Source of the DNA: Terriglobia bacterium
Lineage (GTDB): Bacteria; Acidobacteriota; Terriglobia; JAJPHL01
Direction: 5' to 3'
Assembly: GCA_021325275.1 (NCBI GenBank)
Contig: JAJPHL010000021.1
Span: 1-64,000 of the forward strand
Length of the DNA: 64,000 bases
Position numbers and translations under genes: made by a program. The notes under the pieces are model-generated. The model was not told the DNA's origin. It worked only from the letters and a program-made list of their open reading frames with translations, and ran no database searches. Below, piece after piece: positions 49,226 to 56,846 of this stretch; the stretch's first letter is position 1; each line of letters begins with the position of its first letter.

Positions 49226-50971
49226 ATGAAGAAGTTCTCGCTGATTATTCTGACGATTTCGATGGCAGGCGCTTTCGCCGCCGCCCAATCCAAACAACAC
49301 GCCGAGACCGCCGTTTGGGGCACCCGCACCGGCACCAACAAGCCCACTCTCGCGCCCGATCTTAAGCTGAGCGCTTCGGACCAAACGCCGATGGAATTCA
49401 TCGTTCAGTTCACGGAACCTCCCACGCCGCGGCATCATGCGAAGATTACGAGCTTGGGTGGCCGCTTGAACCAAGCGTTCCAATCGATCAAAGGCGCGCA
49501 TTACACGATGCCCGCCTCGGCCGCGTTGCAACTGGCCGACGATCCTGAAGTCACCTATATTTCTCCGAATCGCCCGCTGAAGGGCTTGGTCGACATCACG
49601 GTCCAGACCACCCACGCCGATATTCTCCAGAACTCCTGGGGACTCGACGGCACGGGCATCGGCGTCGCGGTAATCGATTCGGGTGTGACTTCGCACGCCG
49701 ATTTGTCCGGCCGCATTGTTTACAGCCAGGACTTCACCGGTCTTGGTCTCTCGCTTCTCTCCTCGAATGTCGCGCCCGACCAATACGGTCACGGCACGCA
49801 CGTCGCGGGGATCATCGCGTCGAACGGCTCGAAGTCCGAAGGCAGGCAGTATACGCGTGAATTCGCCGGCTACGCGCCGAATGCCAACATCGTCAACCTG
49901 CGCGTGCTCGATCAGAACGGTTACGGAACCGACGCCAGCGTGATTTCGGCTATCGACACGGCGATCAAGCTGCAAAACAGGTACAACATTCGCATCATCA
50001 ATTTGTCGTTGGGACGGCCGGTGTTTGAGAGCTACAAGATCGATCCGCTGTGCCAAGCCGCGGAACAAGCCTGGCAATCCGGCATCGTGGTAGTGGCGGC
50101 TGCGGGAAATATGGGCCGCGACAACACCTTCAACGAGCAGGGTTACGGTACGATCGAAGCGCCCGGCAACGATCCCTACATCATCACCGTCGGCGCGATG
50201 AAGAACAACGGAACGCCGGGACGCGGCGACGATACGATGGCCAGCTACAGTTCGAAAGGTCCCACGCCGATCGATCACATCGTCAAGCCCGACCTCGTGG
50301 CGCCCGGCAATCGCGAGATCTCGCTGCTGGCGTCTAACAGCAATTTGATCAAGAACTATCCGCAAACGGCGATCGCCAACAGTGTCTATATGTCACCGGC
50401 GCCGAGCGGAAATTCCAGCGACTACTACATGCTGAGCGGCACGAGCATGGCCACGCCCGCGGTGAGCGGCACCGTGGCGTTGATGTTGCAGAACACGCCG
50501 TGGATTTCGCCCGACACGGTGAAGGCGCGCCTGATGAAAACCGCGTCGAAAGTTTTTCCGACGTCGACCACTGCGACCGATCCGACCACCGGCGTCAGCT
50601 ACACCACCAACTACGACATTTTCACGGTGGGCGCGGGCTATCTCGACAGTTACGCCGCGGCGTCGAACAACGATTACGTAGGTTGGGGCGCCAATGCAAT
50701 TTCGCCCACGGCCGTGCAGAACTCCACAACCGGCGCTGTGACGCTGGTCAACGGCAATTCCCTGATCTGGGGAACGTCGTTGGTGTGGGGAACGTCGGTG
50801 GTGTGGGGCACGACGGTTGTTTCCGGCAATTCCTTGATCTGGGGAACGTCGCTGATTTGGGGAACCACCACGAACTCGGCGTTCAGCTTGATCTGGGGCA
50901 CCAGCGTCGTTTGGGGCACCAGCAGCCCGGTGTCGGAAGTGACGCCGATCCTGATTTACGGCGAGAACTAA
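49226..50971 (+). CDS. secreted S8 (subtilisin-like) serine protease with WGT repeats, paralog 1
   Basis: A 581-residue protein with a signal peptide (residues 1-20, GAFAAAQ). Residues about 45-115 are an inhibitor-I9-like propeptide (EFIVQFTEPPTPRHHAKITS). The catalytic Asp is in VAVIDSGVTSH, His in YGHGTHVAGIIAS and Ser in LSGTSMATPAVSGTVALML, all intact. The last 75 residues contain repeated (S/T)(L/V)(I/V)WGT units (SLIWGTSLVWGTSVVWGT) and end in ILIYGEN. It is secreted, and the repeat may be a beta-rich surface or sorting element. Expression is probably sigma-54 dependent. Confidence 0.92.
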   Translation: MKKFSLIILTISMAGAFAAAQSKQHAETAVWGTRTGTNKPTLAPDLKLSASDQTPMEFIVQFTEPPTPRHHAKITSLGGRLNQAFQSIKGAHYTMPASAALQLADDPEVTYISPNRPLKGLVDITVQTTHADILQNSWGLDGTGIGVAVIDSGVTSHADLSGRIVYSQDFTGLGLSLLSSNVAPDQYGHGTHVAGIIASNGSKSEGRQYTREFAGYAPNANIVNLRVLDQNGYGTDASVISAIDTAIKLQNRYNIRIINLSLGRPVFESYKIDPLCQAAEQAWQSGIVVVAAAGNMGRDNTFNEQGYGTIEAPGNDPYIITVGAMKNNGTPGRGDDTMASYSSKGPTPIDHIVKPDLVAPGNREISLLASNSNLIKNYPQTAIANSVYMSPAPSGNSSDYYMLSGTSMATPAVSGTVALMLQNTPWISPDTVKARLMKTASKVFPTSTTATDPTTGVSYTTNYDIFTVGAGYLDSYAAASNNDYVGWGANAISPTAVQNSTTGAVTLVNGNSLIWGTSLVWGTSVVWGTTVVSGNSLIWGTSLIWGTTTNSAFSLIWGTSVVWGTSSPVSEVTPILIYGEN

Positions 50972-50987
50972 AACATCACCAGGAAAC

Positions 50988-51114
50988 TGAACCACAAAGA
51001 CACAAAGAGATCGCAGAGAGATCGCAGAGAGAAACACAAGAACCGGCAACCGGGGCCGCAACCGGAAACCGGTTCTTTTGTTTTCTTTGTGTCCTTTGTG
51101 TCTTTGTGCTTGAA
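50988..51114. repeat. palindromic repeat of the GAACCACAAAG type, copy E
   Basis: TGAACCACAAAGACACAAAG on the left mirrors CTTTGTGTCTTTGTGCTTGA on the right. A duplicated AGAGATCGC and a CAACCGG/CCGGTT centre lie between. It stands directly after the first protease gene and before the second copy of the promoter block, and has no counterpart before the first gene. Confidence 0.82.
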
Positions 51115-51135
51115 TCTTTCGGCTACCCAGGCATC

Positions 51136-51325
51136 CCAAATTGTTTCATTTAGTACCAGCAATTCCTTGACAGGTCCGCCTCCATAGTCCCAGGGCCCCA
51201 TCAGTAACTTCAATAGAACATTAGGTTTCTCCGAACAATGCTCACTTGGCATGGTAGTTGCGTTTAGGACCCTGCGCGGACTAGTTATGGCCCTTAAAGG
51301 CCCCGCGCGATGAGGAGCCTTGGTT
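51136..51325 (+). repeat. duplicated promoter and leader block, copy 2
   Basis: The second copy of the block at 49035-49225, with small indels and substitutions. It contains the second sigma-54-type promoter and runs into the start codon of the second protease. Identity stays high into the first several hundred bases of the coding region, which indicates duplication of the whole promoter-gene unit. Confidence 0.9.
51246..51261 (+). promoter_or_regulatory. sigma-54 -24/-12 promoter of the second S8 protease
   Basis: TTGGCATG, four bases, TTGC, with GG and GC again 12 bases apart. One consensus position (C to T in GGCAC) differs from copy 1, so strength may differ. The start would be near 51273, about 53 bases before the ATG. 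Confidence 0.68.
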
Positions 51326-53164
51326 ATGAAGAAGTTCTCGCTGATTATTCTGACGATTTCGATGGCAGCCGCTTTCGCCGCCGCCCAATCCAAACAACAC
51401 GCCGAGACCGCTGTTTGGGGCACCCGCACGGGCACCAACAAACCGACGATCGCCCCCGACCTTAAGCTGAGCGCGACGGATCAAACACCGCAGGAATTCA
51501 TCGTTCAGTTCACGGAACCGCCCACGCCGCGGCATCATGCGAAGATTACGAGCTTGGGTGGCCGCTTGAACCAAGCGTTCCAATCCATCAATGGCGCGCA
51601 TTACACGATGCCCGCCTCGGCCGCGTTGCAACTGGCCGACGATCCCGAAGTTGCTTACATTTCTCCCAATCGCTCGCTGAAGGGCTTGGTGGATATCACC
51701 GTCCTCACCACGAACGCCAATTTGGTGCAGAAGTGGGGACTCAACGGCAATGGCATCGGCGTTGCTGTGGTCGATTCTGGCGTAACCCCCAACGCCGATT
51801 TGGGGAACGGCCCGGCCAGCCGCATCGTTTATAGCCAAGACTTCACGACCTCTGCTAGCGCCGCGGCCCCGGCGGGCCCGGCGGGTCCCGGGGGTCCCGG
51901 GGGTCCTGATGACGACGGCCCTGGCGCTGCAAACAGCGTGGGTGCCGATCTCTACGGTCATGGCACGCACGTCGCGGGAATCATCGCGTCGAGCGGCTCG
52001 AACTCCAAGGGTCCGAGTTTCAACCGCACCTTCGCCGGCTATGCGCCGGGCGCCAGCATCATCAATTTGCGCGTGCTGGACGCGAACGGCAACGGCACCG
52101 ACGCCGCGGTGATCGCGGCCGTCGATCAAGCGATCACGCTGCGGTCGAAGTACAACATCCGCATCATCAATTTGTCGCTGGGACGTCCGGTGTTCGAAAG
52201 CTACAAGGTCGATCCGTTGTGCCAGGCAGTAGAATCAGCGTGGCAGGCGGGCATCGTGGTGGTGGCGGCCGCGGGCAACATGGGACGCGACAACACGTTC
52301 GGCGAAAACGGCTACGGCACGATCGAAGCGCCGGGCAACGATCCCTACATCATTACCGTCGGTGCGATGAAGAATAACGGAACGGCGACCCGCTCCGACG
52401 ACACGATGGCGAGCTATAGCTCGAAAGGTCCCACGGCGATCGATCACATCGTCAAGCCGGACATCGTAGCGCCCGGCAATCGCGAAATCTCGCTGCTGGC
52501 GCCCAATAGCAACCTGATTAAGCTATACCCGCAAACCGCCATTGCCACTAGTGTGTACACGCAGGGGCCGCCGCCTCCTGGCAATGGCAAATCCACCAAC
52601 TACTACATGCTGAGCGGCACGAGCATGGCCACGCCCGCAGTGAGCGGCACCGTGGCGCTAATGCTGCAGAACCAGCCGTCCCTGACGCCCGACACCGTGA
52701 AGGCGCGCCTGATGAAGACGGCCTCGAAGACCTTTCCTCAATCCAGCACGGCCGTCGATCCCACAACGGGCATCAATTACACCACTTACTCCGACATCTT
52801 CACCGTCGGCGCGGGCTATCTCGATAGCTACGCTGCGGCGTCGAGCAACGATTACGTTCCTAGCGGCTACAACGCGGTATCTCCCGCAGCCGTGCGGAAC
52901 TGGGATGGCAGCGTTTCGTTGGTCAACGGCAATTCGCTGGTATGGGGAACGTCGCTGGTTTGGGGAACGTCGCTGGTTTGGGGAACGTCGCTGGTTTGGG
53001 GCACGTCGGTTGTCTCCGGGAATTCCTTGATCTGGGGAACGTCGTTGATCTGGGGCACCACCACCAACGCGGCGTCCAGCTTGATCTGGGGAACGAGCGT
53101 CGTGTGGGGTACGTACACACCCGCGGCGGAAACCACGCCGGTCTTGGTCTACGGCGAGAACTAG
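51326..53164 (+). CDS. secreted S8 serine protease with WGT repeats, paralog 2
   Basis: A 612-residue paralog of the preceding protease, nearly identical over the signal and propeptide. Catalytic Asp (VAVVDSGVTPN), His (YGHGTHVAGIIAS) and Ser (LSGTSMATPAVSGT) are intact. Between Asp and His it carries an inserted collagen-like stretch (APAGPAGPGGPGGPDDDG, about residues 180-200) encoded by repeated GGTCCC words, and another proline insertion before the Ser region. The C-terminal WGT repeats are longer than in paralog 1. A terminator follows. Divergence in loops suggests different substrates or stability. Confidence 0.92.
   Translation: MKKFSLIILTISMAAAFAAAQSKQHAETAVWGTRTGTNKPTIAPDLKLSATDQTPQEFIVQFTEPPTPRHHAKITSLGGRLNQAFQSINGAHYTMPASAALQLADDPEVAYISPNRSLKGLVDITVLTTNANLVQKWGLNGNGIGVAVVDSGVTPNADLGNGPASRIVYSQDFTTSASAAAPAGPAGPGGPGGPDDDGPGAANSVGADLYGHGTHVAGIIASSGSNSKGPSFNRTFAGYAPGASIINLRVLDANGNGTDAAVIAAVDQAITLRSKYNIRIINLSLGRPVFESYKVDPLCQAVESAWQAGIVVVAAAGNMGRDNTFGENGYGTIEAPGNDPYIITVGAMKNNGTATRSDDTMASYSSKGPTAIDHIVKPDIVAPGNREISLLAPNSNLIKLYPQTAIATSVYTQGPPPPGNGKSTNYYMLSGTSMATPAVSGTVALMLQNQPSLTPDTVKARLMKTASKTFPQSSTAVDPTTGINYTTYSDIFTVGAGYLDSYAAASSNDYVPSGYNAVSPAAVRNWDGSVSLVNGNSLVWGTSLVWGTSLVWGTSLVWGTSVVSGNSLIWGTSLIWGTTTNAASSLIWGTSVVWGTYTPAAETTPVLVYGEN
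52934..53005 (+). repeat. four tandem 18-base repeats coding WGT units
   Basis: Four head-to-tail units of TCGCTGGTTTGGGGAACG with one or two changes encode (S)LVWGT(S) units. Paralog 1 has fewer exact units at the matching place (50756-50815), so copy number has changed since the duplication. Confidence 0.9.
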
Positions 53165-53212
53165 CCGCGATTCCGGATGTAATCGGAACGTCTCACTCGA
53201 AGGGCTCGATCG

Positions 53213-53250
53213 AAGGCCGCCGGCTTATCACCGGCGGCTTTCCCGTTTTT
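53213..53250 (+). terminator. intrinsic terminator after the second protease
   Basis: A perfect eight-base stem GCCGCCGG/CCGGCGGC (53216-53223 and 53231-53238) with a seven-base loop is followed by TTTCCCGTTTTT. It lies 50 bases after the protease stop and just before the convergent PmoA-like gene. Confidence 0.75.
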
Positions 53251-53258
53251 CAAGAACC

Positions 53259-54227
53259 TTATTTTTTTACGTACGCATCCCACATCTTGGCGATGCCGGC
53301 ATCCTTGGCGTCGCCTTCGTGAATCACGATGCGATAGGCGTAGTGGATCGACTTGCCTTCATCGACGCTCTTGCTGCCGTCGCTGAGCGACTTATCGAAC
53401 GCCGTGCGGCCGAAGGGATTGGCGGCGAACAAACCGTATCCGCGCGAGTGCCAGATGGAACGCGTAGAGTTCGCCGGGTTATCGAAGATCGCCACGCCGA
53501 CTTTTTCGCCGTCCACGTCGCCTGAATAATCCACCCAATCGGAAAGCTTGCCCCACACACCCTTCTCTTTCGTGGCGCCTTCGGCATTGACCATCGTTCC
53601 GGTGTGCGGTCCCGTATCGGCCTTACCTTTGTCGGCAGAATCCTCTTGCAACGAACGCGCTAGGCGGATGCCGAGCACGCCGTCCTTGGCGTCGCCGAAT
53701 TTCACGTTGGTGAGCGCGGTCAACGTGATGTCGAGATCGATCACGCGCAACTTCGAATCGCCGCTAAACCGCATCTCGCGATTCTCGCGGACGAGTTTCG
53801 TGCCGTCGAGCGCGCTCCAGGTCATGGTCGCGGCGATCTTGCCGGTCTTGCCGCTTTTCACTTCGTCAATCTTGTCCACTTTGATCCAGGCGCGCTTGGA
53901 ACGCGTGGTGTACGACGTTTCGTTGTTCCAAAAATCGCTGCCATTCACGTCTTCATGACCGAACCACAGTCCACGCTGATGCGGGTGATCGGCGGGCTCG
54001 CCGTCGACCTTCTCCATGGGGAAGTGGCGCGTGATGACTTTTCCCGACGCGGTGCGCAACGGATACAAGTACGGCTTCATCGCTTCGCCTTCGTGCAGAT
54101 AAAACGTGGTGAAGGGCTTGCCGTCGATCTCGACGTTAACCTTGTCGGCTTCTTGGGTGATTTTCACCTGCGCCGGCAGGAAGGCGCTCGCAAGGAACAA
54201 CAGGAAGATGGTTGAACGGATTTTCAT
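53259..54227 (-). CDS. PmoA-like exported protein (DUF6807)
   Basis: A 322-residue protein with a signal peptide (residues 1-19, FLPAQ). The mature part reads YLHEGEAMKPYLYPLRTASG, then DHPHQRGLWFGHEDVNGSDFW, then ANPFGRTAFD. This is the DUF6807 family, named PmoA-like after a fungal hit and not related to methane oxidation in these bacteria. The conserved His and Asp in HPHQRG suggest an enzyme, possibly acting on glycans or glycosides. It stands alone between two terminators. Confidence 0.8.
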   Translation of the reverse strand: MKIRSTIFLLFLASAFLPAQVKITQEADKVNVEIDGKPFTTFYLHEGEAMKPYLYPLRTASGKVITRHFPMEKVDGEPADHPHQRGLWFGHEDVNGSDFWNNETSYTTRSKRAWIKVDKIDEVKSGKTGKIAATMTWSALDGTKLVRENREMRFSGDSKLRVIDLDITLTALTNVKFGDAKDGVLGIRLARSLQEDSADKGKADTGPHTGTMVNAEGATKEKGVWGKLSDWVDYSGDVDGEKVGVAIFDNPANSTRSIWHSRGYGLFAANPFGRTAFDKSLSDGSKSVDEGKSIHYAYRIVIHEGDAKDAGIAKMWDAYVKK

Positions 54228-54265
54228 AGGATTAGTAAATCATGGAATCGTTTCCGGGCCGCCCA

Positions 54266-54299
54266 AGAAAAACGGGCACGCGGATCGCTCCGCGTGCCC
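54266..54299 (-). terminator. strong intrinsic terminator of the atp gene cluster
   Basis: On the minus strand an 11-base perfect stem (GGGCACGCGGA / TCCGCGTGCCC) with a four-base loop is followed by GTTTTTCTT. It lies 23 bases after the atpE stop and ends the F0 gene set, so the F1 genes must lie elsewhere. Confidence 0.9.
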
Positions 54300-54321
54300 T
54301 TGAACCGAAACGACGCCGGAC

Positions 54322-54636
54322 TTACTTCGCCGACGTCAAGAAGATGATCACCAACGTGTACAACGCCAGCGACTCGATCAGCGCCAAGCCCAGGATCAGG
54401 GCGAAACGGATCGCGTCGCTTGCGCCCGGATTGCGCGCCATGCCTTCGCAGGCGGCCGCGGTGGCCTTGGCTTGTGCCAATCCGCAGACGGCCGAGGCGA
54501 TCGCCATGGAGAATCCCGCGGCGATGAAGCCCCAAGACTTCTCGGTCATGCCGCCGCCGGTTTGCGCGGAGGCCGGTGCGGCGATCATGAACAGCGCGAT
54601 CGCCAGGAACATCATTGTGAGTACTTTGCTTTTCAT
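54322..54636 (-). CDS. atpE: ATP synthase F0 subunit c, with N-terminal signal peptide
   Basis: A 104-residue protein. The first 24 residues look like a cleavable signal peptide (FLAIALFMIAAPASAQ), followed by the two-helix hairpin of subunit c. The ion-binding glutamate lies in ALIESLALY. A glutamine in GLAQAKATAA and the serine after the glutamate align with ligands of sodium-type c rings, though the next residue is Leu and not Thr. A good AAGGAGC site precedes the ATG. Last gene before the terminator. Confidence 0.93.
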   Translation of the reverse strand: MKSKVLTMMFLAIALFMIAAPASAQTGGGMTEKSWGFIAAGFSMAIASAVCGLAQAKATAAACEGMARNPGASDAIRFALILGLALIESLALYTLVIIFLTSAK

Positions 54637-54724
54637 TGTGTTGCTCCTTGTATGAATTGCCTCCAGGAGGTGGTTCCCGTCATCCTCTTGCAGCCGGGCT
54701 CACACTGGCGGCGTGCTTAATGCC

Positions 54725-55516
54725 TTAATGCGCAGGCGCGTGCGCCGCATCGCCGTGAGCATGTTCGTCGTGCTCATGCTCCGCGTGCTCGTGATGCGTC
54801 GCGCCGCCCAAATAAATCAACGTCAACAGCATGAAAATGTATGACTGCAAGAACGCCACGAAAACGTGCAGCGCCATGAAGATGATCGGAATGCCGATCG
54901 GTACCAGATGCAAGAACACCAGGAACACCTGCTCGCCCGCGAACATGTTGGCGAAAAGACGAACGGAGAGCGAGAGGTTGCGGCCCAGGTGGCTGATGAT
55001 TTCAATCGGAAGCATGAGCCACGCCAACCACCACACCGGCCCCGTGAAATGCCACAGATACTTCAGTACGCCCATGGCGCGGAATCCCTCGAAGTGGTAA
55101 TAGAGGAACGCGAAGACCGCGCAGCCGAGCGTGACGTAAATGTATTGCGTGGGCGCTTCGAGCGTGGGGATCAAGCCGATCAAGTTGCAGAACAGAATGA
55201 AGACCGTGAGCGTCATCACCACAGGCACATACTTCACGCCGTGCGGCCCCACTTGCTCAAGCGACTGGCCCTTGACGAAATCGTGGAACAACTCGAAGAA
55301 ATGTTGGACGCCGCCGGGCTTGTCCATCGAGAGCATCGACCGCAGCACGGTGAACATCACCATGATGACGATCGCCACCATGATTTCCATGGCCAAGTAG
55401 TTCGTGAACGGCCGGCCCGGACCAAATCCCTCAATGTGCAGCTTCGCGAGCAACGGCGCGGAGACGCCGCCGATCATATCGTTCAACAACTTCGCAAACC
55501 AAACTTCATGTTCCAT
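54725..55516 (-). CDS. atpB: ATP synthase F0 subunit a
   Basis: A 263-residue inner membrane protein forming the ion channels next to the c ring. Five or six helices are visible. The essential arginine is in LSVRLFANMFAGEQVFLVFLH near residue 185. The C-terminus is a His-rich acidic tail (HHEHAEHEHDEHAHGDAAH), unusual for the subunit and possibly metal binding. It overlaps the AtpI-like gene by 11 bases and precedes atpE by 88 bases. Confidence 0.94.
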   Translation of the reverse strand: MEHEVWFAKLLNDMIGGVSAPLLAKLHIEGFGPGRPFTNYLAMEIMVAIVIMVMFTVLRSMLSMDKPGGVQHFFELFHDFVKGQSLEQVGPHGVKYVPVVMTLTVFILFCNLIGLIPTLEAPTQYIYVTLGCAVFAFLYYHFEGFRAMGVLKYLWHFTGPVWWLAWLMLPIEIISHLGRNLSLSVRLFANMFAGEQVFLVFLHLVPIGIPIIFMALHVFVAFLQSYIFMLLTLIYLGGATHHEHAEHEHDEHAHGDAAHAPAH

Positions 55517-55907
55517 TCGGAGTTCCCCTAAACCCGGTGGCGATCTCGTACGCTAGTTCCGCCATGATCGCCGCGGCTACCACCAAGAGTCCCGCCAGGA
55601 ATCCCGGCAGACTCACCCTCAAATATTTGAATATAGCATAGCCGGCCAGTCCCAGCACGGCGTAGCGCAGCACAAACTTGGTGGCCACGAGCCTGGGCCG
55701 CCGCGTGTCGGGACGCTCAGCGAATTTCGCGGCCAACGTGTCGGCGGCGCCCTTGATCCAGTGAAAATTGAGCGCCGCGACAGCGGATCCGATGGCGAAA
55801 CTGAGGGCGTCGGGCCCTCCGCGCCAGATGAGCGCGCCGAGTGTGCCGGCAGCGGCGAGACCGGCGATCCAAAGGTAGATGCGATGGAGCGCGGCGTCGA
55901 CGTTCAT
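55506..55907 (-). CDS. AtpI-like ATP synthase subunit I
   Basis: A 133-residue membrane protein with four hydrophobic segments (LWIAGLAAAGTLGALIW, then FAIGSAVAALNFHWI, then RYAVLGLAGYAIFKYL, then GFLAGLLVVAAAIMAELAYE). The pattern and position directly before atpB fit the AtpI / ATP-synthase-I family, thought to help assemble the c ring. It overlaps both neighbours (ATGA with the 68-residue gene and 11 bases with atpB), so translation is coupled. Confidence 0.8.
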   Translation of the reverse strand: MNVDAALHRIYLWIAGLAAAGTLGALIWRGGPDALSFAIGSAVAALNFHWIKGAADTLAAKFAERPDTRRPRLVATKFVLRYAVLGLAGYAIFKYLRVSLPGFLAGLLVVAAAIMAELAYEIATGFRGTPNGT

Positions 55908-56110
55908 TCTTCACCGGACGGAGGTTTCCGCGTCAGGCGGATCAACTGGACGAATCCCGCGACGATTCCGAGAAGCAATCCGATGATGTAAAGAGAATGC
56001 GTGTGAAAGAGGCGGTCGAGTCCGTAGCCGCCGAACAATCCCGCGACGATGCATGCGGGAAACGCGAAGCCGATCTCGAGATAACGGTCGGCTTGGCGGA
56101 GAGGGTTCAT
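55904..56110 (-). CDS. AtpZ-like small membrane protein of the atp cluster
   Basis: A 68-residue protein starting at 56110 with MNPLRQADRYLEIG. Two membrane spans (FAFPACIVAGLFGGYGLDRL and LYIIGLLLGIVAGFVQLIRL) fit the AtpZ family (PF09527 type) found before atpI in many atp operons, proposed to aid magnesium or calcium handling or assembly. It is the first gene of the F0 cluster. Confidence 0.8.
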   Translation of the reverse strand: MNPLRQADRYLEIGFAFPACIVAGLFGGYGLDRLFHTHSLYIIGLLLGIVAGFVQLIRLTRKPPSGEE

Positions 56111-56123
56111 GAAGAAACGGCGA

Positions 56124-56390
56124 TCAGCCCAGCAAATTCTTCTCGCGCAACAACTCAACGTATTGCTCGCGGCTTAACGAACAGTCGTGCAACTCACGAC
56201 ATTGCTTCTGGGTGATGTGCAGTTCACGCGGGATGTGCCCGTGACCCACTTCCTTTGACGCTCGGCGAATCCCGAAAGTCGCAACGAGTTTGCCGCTTTC
56301 GAAAACATCCGCATGCCGGTGCGCTCGTCCATCGCGCATCACACACTTCAGCTTCTTCGCGATCGCCTCGGCGTTATCCTGCGTGAACAT
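56124..56390 (-). CDS. small protein, possible toxin-like partner
   Basis: An 88-residue basic protein starting at 56390 (MFTQDNAEAIAKKLKCVMRD). The body has GRAHRHADVFESGKLVATFG, then IRRASKEVGHGHIPRELHI and LSREQYVELLREKNLL. I recall short proteins of this form paired with HicB-like proteins, but the match to HicA itself is weak. It follows the 132-residue gene with one base between them, and the pair is inserted between the nuo and atp clusters on the same strand. Confidence 0.5.
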   Translation of the reverse strand: MFTQDNAEAIAKKLKCVMRDGRAHRHADVFESGKLVATFGIRRASKEVGHGHIPRELHITQKQCRELHDCSLSREQYVELLREKNLLG

Positions 56391-56391
56391 G

Positions 56392-56790
56392 CTAAGTCGT
56401 AATCCGAGAGATGTGAGAGCGCAGAACGCGCTTTTGGCGCCGTGGGCCGGGCCCCATTTCATCGTCGGAAAGCTGATCGAGCCGGTCGAAGGTATCCAGC
56501 ACCATCGCCTTCAAGTCATTAAACGCTTGCTCTTCCGTTTCTCCGGCGGCGTGCAGATTCGCGTCAAACCAACTCGCCAGAACCTCGTCATCTTCCGACG
56601 AAAGAACGATCGTAAACGGTTCGACGACCGCATATGGTTCGGGGGCAAACGAATCGACGGGAATCCAAACGGGCGCCTTCACAGCCGACTTCATACGCTG
56701 CAGGTTGCCCGCTATGGATTCGAGCGCTCCCTCGATTTTCGTCAGGCGCTTTTCGATTTCGGCTGACTCGCCGTGAATATCAGTTGGCAT
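56392..56790 (-). CDS. small protein with HicB-like segment, possible antitoxin
   Basis: A 132-residue acidic protein. The N-terminus forms a short coiled coil (EIEKRLTKIEGALESIAGNL). Residues about 58-107 (VLSSEDDEVLASWFDANLHA, then GETEEQAFNDLKAMVLDTFD) resemble the HicB-type fold that blocks HicA toxins. The tail is basic (RRQKRVLRSH). It lies directly before the 88-residue gene. The toxin-antitoxin reading is inferred from gene size, pairing and weak similarity. Confidence 0.5.
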   Translation of the reverse strand: MPTDIHGESAEIEKRLTKIEGALESIAGNLQRMKSAVKAPVWIPVDSFAPEPYAVVEPFTIVLSSEDDEVLASWFDANLHAAGETEEQAFNDLKAMVLDTFDRLDQLSDDEMGPGPRRQKRVLRSHISRITT

Positions 56791-56846
56791 GCAGGACCCT
56801 CGCGGCCATATTTCGGCGCTTCAGGACATGCTACCACAGTGGACAA

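Noticed and set aside
53259-54227. Methane monooxygenase from the PmoA-like name
   Set aside because: The protein is an exported soluble DUF6807 type, without the membrane spans of particulate methane monooxygenase.
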